Assembly: GCA_037447655.1 (NCBI GenBank)
Contig: JBBHKE010000065.1
Coordinates: forward strand, 38,624 to 102,623
Source: Zygnema cylindricum
Taxonomy: Eukaryota; Streptophyta; Zygnematophyceae; Zygnematales; Zygnemataceae
DNA length: 64,000 bases
Direction of reading: 5' to 3'
Positions 22,097 through 33,040 of this stretch are shown here, one piece after another (within the stretch, counting starts at the first letter, position 1; each line of letters opens with the position of its first letter). The position numbers were made by a program, and so were the translations under genes. The notes beneath the pieces are model-generated. The model saw nothing but the letters and a program-made list of their open reading frames with translations, did no database searches and was not told the DNA's origin.

Positions 22097-22816
22097 TGTT
22101 GTTTTGGAAAACCTAAGTCCTCTCTATATCTTGTTGTTATGCTGCCATGTTGCGCTAAGTTTGACATCGAAGATGGAAACCTTGAGCACTCTACACTTGT
22201 TGCTATGCTACGTTGATCTGACATTGCAGCTGCGCTCCTCTAATATCACAATTACGGTGACAAATCATGGTAGACCTAGCAGTCATTAAAATCACAGCAG
22301 AGTCATAGTAGCTATAGTAGTCCGCGCAAGAAAAGTGTTTTGAATATTAGTTAGTTTTTGTGAAGATAAATTGACGAGGACATGATGTAGTGAGTATGTA
22401 ACTCCAAAGGGAGTACATAGGTTTCGTGCACTTCAAACACACGTGTTGGTCCATGAAAAAGTCAAGTCTGGTTGTTCCAGAAGAAGAAGTATAGTTTCAA
22501 TTGAGGACCCAAGGTACATGTGGAGGTTTATCTTCAGTGATGAAAGAATGCGCTAACAGCGCACAAAATCCGCCTTCATTTTTGGAAGAGAATTCTTGAC
22601 CGCGTTGCCATTTCAGCAGACGAACTTTGACCACGCACTACTTCATTTTAGCGGTTGTCTGCTCTTTGAACGATGTAAATATTTTATGTACGTTTGACGG
22701 TGGGGTTTTTGTGATATAAAGATTAGTGTACCAATGGACTATGGTAATTATGGTTCGGCGTGTTCAGTTGTAGGCTCACTTGTATATGTAGGACTTAGAT
22801 TATTTTAGGAAGTAGG
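22097..22816 (+). repeat. Element E 5' LTR, left part
   Basis: TGTTGTTTTGGAAAACC begins the LTR as at 33041. Its last five bases GTAGG (22812-22816) are the duplicated target of element D. Homology resumes at 28571. GC-rich GCAGCTGCG motifs lie near 22225-22240. Confidence 0.88.
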
Positions 22817-23600
22817 TGTTGTTCTACAACCACCGGTGCAGGTGGAGGAGCAGCAGTAGTAGTAGAAGTAGACATGATACACTCTAAGAAGCTATCAATA
22901 ATCCTACCAAACAGCTGTTCTTAAGTGCTCACCAATTCTTATACAAGCATCCAAACCTCAAAATACTCTATCAGAATATAGAGTAGCATAAACACTGATA
23001 ACTCCCAAAGTAATAGCACAATTGACATGACAACACTCAAGATATAATACTCAGAAGTTTCCCAAAAACTGTCTGCAGTTTTACTACTTGGAAGTTTGGA
23101 TACATAATATGTTCTGAGTCCTAAGTCTTATACTTGTGTTGAATTAACAACACTAGTGTACTTCAGAGGTACGTCAAACCACCAAGCTACCACTAATTTG
23201 TCAAGCTACCACTAAGCTATCACTAAGCTACCACTGAGCTATCACTAAGCTACCACTGAGTTACCCACTACGTTGACTAGAATTGTATCTATCGCAGTTG
23301 CTCTATCCTATACAGAATCACATTAAGAATATCAGACGGTGCGTTGTCCGTACGGACCATATCAAATGTAATCGTGGTTGCATTGTCCTGTGTGTGTTGC
23401 AGCTTCGCTGCTGCGCTGCTCTGCTGCTGCTGTATAACAGCTGCTCTGTTGTATAGCGGCTGCGCTGCTCTGTCTCTATAGCAGTTGCGCTACTCTGTCT
23501 GTATAGCAGCTGCGCTGCTCTGTCTGTATAGTAGCTGCGCTGCTTTGTCTGTATAGCAACTGCGCTGCTCTGAGACTGAAAGCTTTCCAAAAAGACAACA
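22817..23600 (-). repeat. Element D 3' LTR
   Basis: 784 bp, TG...CA bounded on the minus strand. It carries an 11 bp-based tandem repeat (GCTATCACTAA/GCTACCACTGA, about 23195-23265) and a 25 bp tandem array (about 23440-23577). It is 74 bp longer than the 5' LTR, about three 25 bp units. Confidence 0.9.
23440..23577 (-). repeat. 25 bp tandem repeat in the element D LTR
   Basis: Units of the type TCTGTCTGTATAGCAGCTGC plus GCTGC repeat every 25 bp (plus-strand reading). The matching array in the 5' LTR (28461-28537) has fewer units. Confidence 0.85.
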
Positions 23601-23615
23601 CTCCCCTAAAGCTTT
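23601..23615 (-). promoter_or_regulatory. Element D polypurine tract
   Basis: On the minus strand AAAGCTTTAGGGGAG immediately precedes the LTR start TGTTGTC. Position and composition fit the plus-strand primer. Confidence 0.75.
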
Positions 23616-23760
23616 AGACTTAGTATACCATCACAGCTGCGATGATAAACTAGCGCAGCATCGCAGCATAGCAGGACAGCAAATAGCAAGTCACCCAGTC
23701 CCACTACATCTCAATGGTGGATTTATCGCAGAGTGGCAGTATAGCAGTGCATCAATTCAA

Positions 23761-25154
23761 CTATTCACTTAATCCCACTGCCTCTCTACAATACTTCAGT
23801 TTAGGAGCAGGAAGAGCTTTAGTGAGCAAATCAACAATCATTTTTGCATCTGGCAAATAACATAATTTAATCACTCTAGAGAACACTTTTTCTCTTACAA
23901 AGTGTAATTGTACATCCATGTGCTTCTTTTGAAGTGATGATTCGGGTTAGAAGCAATGGCAATGGCAGCCTGGTTATCACACGTGATCATCTGTGGACCA
24001 ACTTGCATGTATCCTAGTTTTTGTAACATGGATTTTACCTATAAGAGTTCTTTGAGGGTCGAGCTTGCTGCCATATATTCTGACTCCATTGTCGACTGTG
24101 CTGTAGCCTTTTGAAGTTTGCTGCTCCAACAGCAAGTACCGTTCCCAATTTGTAGAACGAATCCCGTGGTGGATTTCCGGCTTGGCATGTCGCCATAGCT
24201 TGCATCACTCCATGTTTGCAGCTTGACTTCTCCTCTGCCTAGAGTGAGTTTGAGATCTTTAGTTCCTGCCAAATATCTTAAGACTCTCCTTGCTGCATCA
24301 AGATTAGATTTTCTTAGATTTTCTGGACTCCTGCTCAGTACCCCGACTGCTACAGCAATGTCAGGACGGGTACAGTTCATGAAATATATTAAGCTTCCTA
24401 TTATCTGTCTATAAGGTATTCTTGTCATAGGATCATTCTCCTTTGACTCTAAATACTTGCTAACAATGACACCTGGTTCTGTCTCTTCTCCCTCTAACTT
24501 ATGCAGAAACTCCATTGGAGTTAAACATCCTTTTGCCTCCCGTATTCCGTACTCATCGAACATGTTTCCAATAGCCTCTTTTTGATTCCATTTTATTATT
24601 TTCTTATTTCTATCCCTCTCTACCTGGATACCCAAAATATATTTTGCCTCACCGAGGTTTTTCATCTCGAATCGTGAGTTTAAAACAGTTTTGATTTTGT
24701 TAATTCTAGCCACTGATTTGCTAATTAATAGCAAATCATCTACATATACTGCTATATACACTATGCCATTTTCACCCTTTAGAACGTAGACAGAGTGATC
24801 AGAACTTATCCTTTGAAATCCTAGGCTAGTCAAGAATTCATCAAGCTTTAGATTCCACTGTCTGGGGGCATGTTTTAGGCCGTACAAAGATTTTAGCAAC
24901 TTGCATACTAAGTGCTCTTTCCCTGGTTCCACATACTTTTCAGGCTGCTGCATATAAATGGTCTCTTCTAGTTCTCCGTGCAAAAAGGCCGTCTTTACAT
25001 CCATATGATGAATTTCCATTTTTTTTATAGCAGCTATGGAGAGCAAAATCCTAACTATTGGAAATCTTACAACCGGAGAAAATGTTTTTTCAAAATCGAT
25101 TCCTTCTTTTTGATTATAACCCCTTTCCCACAAGTCTGGCCTTATAGCGTTCAA
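23761..25154 (-). pseudogene. Element D reverse transcriptase and RNase H
   Basis: The frame 25154-24039 carries the RT blocks KTFSPVVRFP, HHMDVKTAFLHGELEETIYM, SLYGLKHAPRQWN, YVDDLLLISK (catalytic YVDD intact), NLGEAKYILGIQ and YRQIIGSLIYFMN, then RPDIAVAVGVLSRS. RNase H begins with LRYLAGT.DL and TWSDASYGDMPSRKSTTGF, then CWSS..Q and STMESEYMA. A TAG at 24039 and a frameshift near 23920 interrupt the tail, whose last blocks (DNQAAIAIASNP, HMDVQLHFVREKV, LTKALPAPKLKYC) run to a stop at 23761. The start M at 25154 lies within a shifted copy of the ERYKARLV block and is not the real start. Confidence 0.88.
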
Positions 25155-25388
25155 TGGTGTTATCGGGATTTAACTTCACTTTGAATACCCATTTGCTGCC
25201 GATCGCTTTTCGGTTTGGAGGAAGGTCCACAAGCTCTTATGTTTGAGCATCCATGATGGACTTTATTTCGTCATTTGCTGCCTCGATCTAGTGATTCTGT
25301 TCTGGTGATGAGAAGGCCTCCTGAATGGTCAAAGGCTCCCCTGAGGCTGCCAAGTAGGCAAAGTGAGAGCTTGTTTGCATGCGGCTGC
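25155..25388 (-). pseudogene. Element D linker between integrase and RT
   Basis: In another minus frame (25482-25288) the linker GGRRLSSRMQ and EPLTIQEAFSSPEQ appears, then a stop. Beyond it, KWVFKVKLNPDN and ERYKARLV, the block before RT, can be read. Frameshifts near 25430 and 25120 (in GGGAAAGGGG) separate this from its neighbours. Confidence 0.7.
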
Positions 25389-26444
25389 TTAATCTTCTTC
25401 CCCCCGGAATTTTGAGGCTAAGATCGTCGAATGCCGTGCATTGCGCTGATTGCGCTGGTTGCGATCTGTGTGTACTGACCATTGTTGTTCCGTTTGGACC
25501 CTAAGTTGTTGAGGAACTTGGAGAGAGTCTAACTCCGGAGCCACCACCAGAGTTTGTGGAATCTGCGAGACAATTTCCTGCATGCAATCTAAAATGACAT
25601 ATTGTTGTACCTTTTGTTGCTTTTGCTGCTCTGTCATTTGAAATAAATCTATGGAGTCTAGTTCATCTTTAACAATGATGTTCCTTGCTACAACTATTTT
25701 CTGCCTCTGAAACACAAAGACTCTATAACCTTTTGAGTGATCATCATATCCTAACAGAATACCCGGTAATCCCTTCGGTTCCATTTTCCATCTATCTGTA
25801 GACGTATCCAATACAAAGCATTGACTACCAAAGACCTTCAAATGACTAATCTTTGGTTTGGAACCTGTCAATATCTTGTAAGGAGTAGTTTCTACCGATG
25901 TTGATCCTATCCTATTCTTAATATAAACTGCACAATTTAGAGCCTCAGCCCAAAATTTCGGATCCACATTTTTATCTGCGAGCATGGACTTAGAGCTCTC
26001 CGTGAGAGTTCTATTCAATCTTTCCGACACCCTATTTTGTTCCGGTGAATATGGAACAGTTAAAAGATGACTAATGCCTTCCTCGAGTAAAAAGGTTTCA
26101 AATTCTTTCGACGTATATTCACCACCATTGTCCGATCTGAGCTGCAAAATAGGTGAATTATGAAGTTTTTCAGCCCTTGCTTTATAGTGCTTGAAGTGGC
26201 CAAACACTTCACTCTTCTCCTTCATAAAGTAAACTTTTGTAAACCTCGAGAAATCATTTGTGAATGTGACCATATATTTCATCCCCTCGGCAGATGGAAC
26301 CTTCGCCGGACCAAAGACATCCGAATGAATTTGCTGTAAAAGTTTCGTTGACCGATGCTCAGACTCTTTAGGAAATGGCAATCTGTGGATTTTGCCTAAA
26401 GCGCAACCATCACAAGTTTTGACCGGCTCATTCGTGATTATCAC
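25389..26444 (-). pseudogene. Element D integrase
   Basis: A 351-residue frame: CDGCALGKIHRLPFP (zinc cysteines), QQIHSDVFGPA (first Asp), TNDFSRFTKVYFMKEK, LRSDNGGEYTSKEF (second Asp), YSPEQNRVSERLNRTL (Glu), FWAEAL, TPYKILTG.KP and KGLPGILLGYDDHSKGYRV. The three catalytic acids are present. It would insert the cDNA into the host genome. The histidine half of the zinc site (HKRLGH) is in the preceding frame; a single frameshift near 26440 separates them. A Q-rich, hydrophilic tail follows. Confidence 0.88.
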
Positions 26445-27027
26445 CCTCTATTTTTCCAGCAAGGACCATTTTCCTCAAAGTATCATAGTTTACATGGCCT
26501 AATCTTTTATGCCACAACTGATCTGAGTGCAAAATACCGCAGTACAGAACATCATTCTCCTTGGTATTAGCCATATCAATACGATACATCTTGCTACTAT
26601 CTCTAGTACCTGTAACCGCAACCTTGCCATTTTTGCTAACAACCTGCCGACCATTTTTCAAATTAACCTCAAAGCCTTTACTCTCTACCAACAACGTAGA
26701 AAACAGATTTTTCTTAAAGTCAGGCTTAAATAAGACATTTTGAAGAGTCCTTTCAATTGCTTTTCCGAATACATCAACTAGTAAGGACACATCACCCACA
26801 GCACGAGTCTGGACACTCATTCTACAAGCATAATTAATATTTTTCTCCGGCGTTGCTTTCAGATTCTTGAAGATGGCCTTGTTATAGCACATGTGGGCTG
26901 ACGCTCCTGTATCCATTATCCATCCAGGGTCCTTCGTGCCCTCCATTGCAGCCGCCATAGCAAATAGATCCGTATCGTCCTCCGTAGAAACCGTCAAAGT
27001 CTCGTCTTGGAGAGACGAAGAAGCCAA
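26428..27027 (-). pseudogene. Element D protease and GAG-pre-integrase
   Basis: WIMDTGASAHMC carries the aspartic protease motif intact. TLQNVLFKPDFKKNLFS, the flap-distal block, follows, then LWHKRLGHVNYDTLRKM, the GAG-pre-integrase domain. This region cleaves the polyprotein and starts the integrase zinc domain. It is in the same frame as gag (27915) and ends at a frameshift before the CDGC block. Confidence 0.88.
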
Positions 27028-27915
27028 AAATAGTGCATTTCCAGGAGGTGTAGGCCCCGTGAAGCCTTTGTAAAACTAGCTTTGTTGCCATCCCGGCCTG
27101 TATAAACCTGTATCGTTAGTTTTTTTAAGCTTAGGACAAAATTTGTATCCATGACCTCTCTCACTACAATAAAAGCATGCATTATTGGATTGTCTATTTC
27201 CACCGTGATTAAATTGTCTGAACTGATTAAACTCATTTCTTTGCTGATTAAACTGTCCTTTTCTCTCAAAGTCTAAATTAAAAGCCTCTACTTGCTCAAC
27301 ATTGAAAATATTAAATGTAGCTACCTCTTCTAGTAAAATGTTGATGGCTAATTGTAAAGTCCAGCTAGCTTTATCTTTTTGTTTGAGCATGTCAGATGCT
27401 CTTTTCATACTACGAGGGAGACCCCTCATGAGCAATGCTGCCTGTTAAAAAGGAGGAAACACCCCACCTGCACAAGCATGTGCATCTACAAGGATACGAA
27501 ATTTGTTAGAATATTCAGCCATGGTACCGCCAGTGTACTTATAGTCCCAATGTTTTCCAGCCAATAGAAGCTCTTCGTGGACATTAGCCTTTTCATAATC
27601 ACTTTTAAGGGATTTCCAGATATCAATTGCTTTTTTCATTTTTATCCGAGACATAGCTAAGTCCTAAGATATACAAAATTTCAGAATAGAACGAGCTTGC
27701 GTAATTTTCCTAGACCATGACGGATCAGATTCATCCAGCGAACCATCCAATATATTCAAAAGATTGACATTCTCAAAATGTGTCTCCACCATATCCGCCC
27801 AGTAAACATACTTATCCCCAGAAAAGATAGGAATTGTTGATGACAGGCCCATAACCTGTTGTTCTACAACCACCGGTGCAGGTGGAGGAGCAGCAGTAAT
27901 AGTAGAAGTAGACAT
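27028..27915 (-). pseudogene. gag: Element D gag
   Basis: The start ATG (27915-27913) lies in the 5' LTR. The first 20 codons (MSTST, PPPAPVVVEQQ) are LTR-encoded and the primer site then encodes VMGL. The core follows: IPIFSGDKYVYWADMVETHF, WKSLKSDYEKAN, GGTMAEYSNKF, LLMRGLP. The CCHC knuckle CFYCSERGHGYKFC lies at 27136-27177. In-frame stops occur at about 27664, 27445 and 27076, with no frameshift between these parts. Gag forms the particle that packages the element RNA. Confidence 0.85.
27841..27855 (-). promoter_or_regulatory. Element D primer-binding site (half-tRNA type)
   Basis: On the minus strand GGTTATGGGCCTGTC directly follows the LTR end GAACAACA. Its first 11 bases match GGTTATGGGCC, complementary to the initiator tRNA-Met anticodon loop. 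The same bases encode V-M-G-L of gag. Confidence 0.8.
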
Positions 27916-28565
27916 GATACACTCTCAGAAGCTATCAATAATCCTACCAAACAGTTGTTCTTTAGTGCTCAACAATTATTATACAAGCATCCAAACCTCA
28001 AAAAACTTTATGAGAATATAGAGTAGCATAAACACTGATAACTCCCAAAGTAAAAGCACAATTTACCCGACAACACTCAAGATATAATACTCAAAAGTTT
28101 CCCAAATACTGTCTGCAGTTTTACTACTTGGAAATTTGGATACATAATATGTTCTGAGTCCTAAGTCTTATACTTGTGTTGAACTAGCAACACTAGTGTA
28201 CTTCAGAGGTACGTCAAACCACCAAGCTACCAATAATTCTTCAAGATACCACTGAGCTATCACTAAGCTACCACTGAGCTATCACTAAGCTACCACTGAG
28301 TTACCCACTTTGTTGACTAGAATCTTATCTATCGCAGTTGCTCTATCGTGTACAGAATCACATTAAGAATATCAGACGCTACGTTGTCCGTACGGACCAT
28401 ATCAAATGTAATCGTGGTTGCATTGTCCTGTTTGTGTTGCAGCTTCACTGCTGCGCTGCTCTGCTGTATAGCAGCTACGCTGCTCTGTCTGTATAGCAGC
28501 TGCGCTGCTTCGTCTGTATAGCAGCTGCGCTGCTCTAAGAATGAAAGCTTTCCAAAAAGACAACA
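27856..28565 (-). repeat. Element D 5' LTR
   Basis: 710 bp direct repeat of 22817-23600 with a contracted 25 bp array (28461-28537). It contains the first 60 bases of gag. Confidence 0.9.
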
Positions 28566-28570
28566 GTAGG

Positions 28571-28855
28571 ATTGATATTTTGTATGGAAAATACTGCGAA
28601 GTAGTTTCTCGGTGTTTTGAATTATAAGATCTTTGTGATATTATGGCAGAACCTTGTGAAATTTTGCATATGGTTTTTTTGGTTTAAATTCTATATTGTG
28701 GCAAATTTGCAAACCTATGGTTTTTCTGATTAGCTTGGGGCTTCATTGTGAAGCAGGTTGTTTGTGGGATTTCTTGAAAGTTTCCTCTTTGCATAATTGA
28801 TTGTCATGGCAACTATCGGTGCTTCTTCAGTGGCACCAATTGTCTCAAATCAACA
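28571..28855 (+). repeat. Element E 5' LTR, right part
   Basis: Continues the LTR after the nested element D. It ends TCAAATCAACA, as at 34031-34041. It includes the gag start ATG at 28806, so 50 coding bases lie in the LTR. Confidence 0.88.
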
Positions 28856-31800
28856 GGTCATGGTTCCTTCCTCATGGATCACGTTGTTTAATGGGCAAAA
28901 GTATCTTTATTGGGCGGATTTGACTAAGTCTTACTTGAAACAAGTGAAATTGTATAATGTGATTTCTGGTATCCTTCCGGATATGGATCCAGATTTTGGA
29001 AAGTAAAATGAAGATGCATTGCATGATTTTAAGTTACTTTTGTCAGAAGATCTTAACATGACTTATATCAATATCTCTACGAAATCTGAAATATAGACGA
29101 CTTTGAGTGAATCCTACGTCTTATCTAGTTAGCAAAATGAGGTTGTAACTGTTGGAAAGATTTAGGACTATAAGTATACTGGGGGTGACATGAACTCATA
29201 TTGTAATGGCTTGAAGCTTTTGTTGTCTGAGAATGCATGTTCAGGGGGGATTTTTCCTCCTTATCATCAAACTATGATTCTAATAAGAGGGCTACCTACT
29301 AAATATAGACAAGCAGCGGAGCAGCTAAGAAGGTTAAAGAAGAGTAAATGGAATATAGTTGTGGCTTAGGCTTATATCTTGGACGAAGAGGCAACTTTGA
29401 TAGCATTAAATGGTGGTCAATCAGTGGTAGCCTACAATGCACAGACATATAAGCTGGTTGGATTTTGTGGAAATATAAACTTTACCCCTAATCTGAATTA
29501 TAGGCAATATGATAGGTGTGTCTATTGCTTTGGTCAAATTCATGTTTTCCGGTTGTGTTTGGCATTTATTAAAGCGTGTGAAAAAATAATTTATCGTGCG
29601 GAGTGGAAGGTGGGGTCAGAGAACTCACCATCAAAAGTGGTGGCATCAAAACTACCGGTTAAAAATGCGGCGTTCCTTGCATTTGATGAGACGTCACAAG
29701 ATGAACGATCGGAAGGAAAGGAAGATGTGGTTAGATTTCTGCAATTGGATGATGATGATTTCTTTGCTTTTGCAAAAGATCTCATGGAGGAACCTCGAGA
29801 GAACGAATGGATTATGGACTCAGGATGCTCTTCCCACATGTTCGACAACCAGGCTTACTTCAAGACGCTTACTCCAATTCCTACTCGTCGGATTTATTAC
29901 GCGGATGACAGCGGTGTGGAGGCTACGGCAAAGGGAAGCGTGGAGTTAGCATGTGACATCATTGGTCAAATTGTAAAGAGGACCTTGCAAGATTTTCTCT
30001 ATATCCCAAAGTTTATGAAAAATTTGTTTTCCACTTCAGTGGCGGAAATGAAAGGTTTTGAAATTTTACAAAAGAATGGAAAAAAGGTAGTAAGAAAATA
30101 TGGGAGGGTAGCTTTGGTAGGAACTAGAGGCCCAAACTTGTTGTACAAGATGGACTTGGCTAATGAAATTGACTTTGCATACTCCACTGTCCTTCGAGAA
30201 AATGTTTTGTGGCATAAGAGGCTCGGTCATGTTCATCATGAAAGGCTTGATAAAATGGTAAAGCAAAATATGATAGATTGTGTTAAATTTGAACAAACAG
30301 ATTCTCATGTATGTGATGCATGTGCTTTGGGAAAGCTTCATAAGCTGCCACTACCTGTGATAGCGGATAATCGGGCCACGGATTTGCTGCAAATTATTTA
30401 TTCGGATGTATGGGGACCATCAAAAGTTCCTTCACTCAGTGGCAACCAGTATTTGGTCACTTTTACGGATGATTTCTCAAGATATTGCAAGGTTTACTTT
30501 ATGAAAGAAAAGAGTGAAGTACTCACTCAATTCAAAAAAATTCGGTTATGGGCCGAAAAGCTTCATGGGAAACCGATCCTTTCCCTTCGGTGCAACAACT
30601 GAGGGGAATATATTTCTCATGCATTCCCTGAATATCTAAAAGACAATGGCATTTCTTGGCAATTTACAGTTCCTTATACTCCGCAACATAATGGAGTATC
30701 CGAAGGACTCAACCGAACTCTAATGGAAAGTGCAAAATCTATGTTGTTAGATAAGGGAATAGATTTCAAATTTTGGGGTGAGGCTTTCTCGTGTGCGTCC
30801 TATATAAGGAATAGAATAGTGACTAGAGAAAAGAAAGGAAAAACACCATATGAAGTGTTTACTTGAAAAAAACCGAATGTTAGTCACTTCCAGGTTTTTG
30901 GGAGTAAATGTTTTATTTTGGATAATCTCCCTATATCTAAGCTTAGTCCGAAATCGGTTCTTGAAATTTTTATGGGATATGATGATGAATTTGTAACCTA
31001 TAGAGTATTTAATACGGATAAGAATACTCTTCAGACTGCTAGAAATATTCAAGTTAAGGAAGAGAGTCAATCGATAGATTTTTTTGGTGTGACAGATTAT
31101 GAAAAATATTGCAAAATCAAAGAATATGTTTTTTTTGAAAGTATTCCTCTCACTTCACCTAGTCACTCTTTCGACACTTCGGTTGGTCCACGTGTGGAGG
31201 ATACTCCTCCTCCTCCACCTCCTCCTCCGCGAGAGATACCTACAGATCCAACATTTCCAGCCTCAGATTTTCATGGGGGAAAAAGGCAAAGCAGCAAGCT
31301 GCAAAATTCCGAAGCTGCGCTATTTTCAGTCAGCTCGTTGGAACTAGGTGAATATTGCGAGGCTGGTGCGACGTTGCGAAGCTTGGATGCTGCAAAGTTG
31401 CAAAGCTCCGAGGCTGCTCTATTGTCTACCTCCAGGATGGAACCAGTCACAATAAAGGAAGCTTTTTCAGGTCCATAAAAGGATCAATTGATCTTTGCAG
31501 TCAACGATGAAACGCGATCGATAATGGAGTCTCTAACCTGGGAGCTTGTCGAGCTTTCGTCGAATCGAAAAGCCATCCGTTTTAAGTGGGTCTTTAAAGT
31601 CAAGTTGAACCCAGATAACTCTATTGAAAGATATAAAGCTAGACTTGTTGCTAAAGGCTATGGTCAATAGGAGGGAATTGATTATAAAGAGCCTATCTCT
31701 CTTGTTGTCCAATTTCCAACCGTTAAAATTTTGTTGTCCTTAGCGGCCATAGAGGATATGGAATTACATCAAATGGATGTTAAGATTGCTTTCTTTCATG

Positions 31801-33017
31801 GAGATTTAGAGGAAGTAATTTATATGAAGCATTCTCAAATGTATGAAGAGACCGAAAAAGAAAATATGGTCTGTAAATTGTTGAAATCCCTGTACGGTTT
31901 TAAGCTAGCTCCACGTAAATAAAATCTGAAACTAGATGAGTTCTTAACTAGTCTTCGATTTGTTAGGATTAGCTTACATCACTCAGTTTATATTATGGAA
32001 GGGGAATTTGGGATCATTTACATTGTTGTATATGTAGATAATTTGCTGTTGTTAAGCAAACCATTAAATGAAATTAACCAAATCAAGGCAGCCTTAAATT
32101 CAATATTTGAGATGAAGGATTTAGGTGAGGCAAGGTATATTCTTGGAATTCAAGTAGAAAGGGAAAGAGATCAGAGAACAATCCATCTAACGCAGCGGGA
32201 GGCGATAGAAAATGTGCTTGAAAATATTGGCATGGCACGGGCAAAGGGAAGTGCCACCCCCATGGAATTTAAGGAAAAAATAGAAGGCATATAGACCAAT
32301 GGGGGAGTCATCTTTGTTGACATCTTAGATTCAGGGGAGGTAGATTTCATGGCCATTATTCCTTACCGACAGATTGTTGGAAGCCTTATCTACTTCATGA
32401 ACTGCTTAAGGCCGGATATTGCCACATTAGTTGGTGTTTTGAATGAAAGTTTACACAATCGGAGGAAATCAAATTGGGAGGCAGCAAAGAGGGTTCTTCG
32501 ATACCTTGCAGGGATACGGAATCTTCGACTTGCTCTCGGTGGAGATAAAGTCAAAATTTAGACATGGAGCTATGTTAGCTACAAAGACATGCCAAGCCGT
32601 CGTTCCACAACCGGATTCATTTTGAATATTGGTAGTGGAACATGCTGCTGGAGTAACAAGCTTCAAAAGATAAAATCTCATTCTACAATGGAGGTTGAAT
32701 TAATGGCACCTAGTTCAGCTATTAAGGAGTTACTATGGGTGAAGTCTCTCCTTGAAGAACTTCATTTTATGCAATCCGGACCTCAAATTGTGTGATATGA
32801 CAACCAGGCAGCTATTGCGATAGCATCTAACCTGAGTCATCATTTCAAAAGCAAGCACATTGACATCAAGCTGCATTTTGTAATAGAGAAGGTGATAAAC
32901 ATAATTTTAAAGCTCAATTATCTTCCGGATGAGAAGATGGTAGCAGATATGATGACTAAGCCTTTACGTGCACCCAAGTTAAAGGTTTGTACGGAGGAAT
33001 GTGGACTCAAAGGTTGA
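28806..33017 (+). pseudogene. gag-pol: Element E gag-pol, one frame with 13 stops
   Basis: From ATG 28806 (in the LTR) to TGA 33015-33017 the same frame runs through the whole polyprotein with no frameshift. Order: gag (NGQKYLYWADL, GGDMNSYCNG, knuckle CVYCFGQIHVFRLC), protease (WIMDSGCSSHM), GAG-pre-integrase (LWHKRLGHVHHERLDKM), integrase (CDACALGK, YSDVWGPS), RT (KWVFKVKLNPDN, HQMDVKIAFFHGDLEE, NLLLLSK) and RNase H (STTGF, STMEVE, ADMMTKPL). Stops start at 29004, 29094, 29130, 29163, 29367, 30600, 30864, 31476, 31668, 31920, 32292, 32559 and 32793. Integrase SDNG is CNN plus stop, PEQN is PQHN, and RT YVDD is YVDN, so it cannot work. Confidence 0.9.
28856..28867 (+). promoter_or_regulatory. 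Element E primer-binding site (diverged half-tRNA type)
   Basis: GGTCATGGTTCC follows the LTR at the place where A and D have GGTTATGGGCCC. It keeps the in-frame ATG but has lost part of the complementarity to initiator tRNA-Met. Confidence 0.65.
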
Positions 33018-33025
33018 GAGAGTGT

Positions 33026-33040
33026 AAAGTTTTAGGGGAG
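33026..33040 (+). promoter_or_regulatory. Element E polypurine tract
   Basis: AAAGTTTTAGGGGAG directly precedes the 3' LTR, a few bases after the pol stop codon. Confidence 0.8.

Larger units (their letters stand above)
22817..28565 (-). mobile_element. Element D: near-complete Ty1/copia retrotransposon nested in the LTR of E
   Basis: 5749 bp, flanked by a perfect 5 bp duplication GTAGG (22812-22816 and 28566-28570). The unbroken sequence is preserved at 33745-33765 in the 3' LTR of E (AGGAAGTAGGATTGAT), which proves the insertion. LTRs are 22817-23600 (3') and 27856-28565 (5'). Gag, protease, integrase, RT and RNase H are all recognisable with intact DTGA, HHCC, SDNG and YVDD motifs, but stops and a few frameshifts interrupt the frame. 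It inserted after E. Confidence 0.92.
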
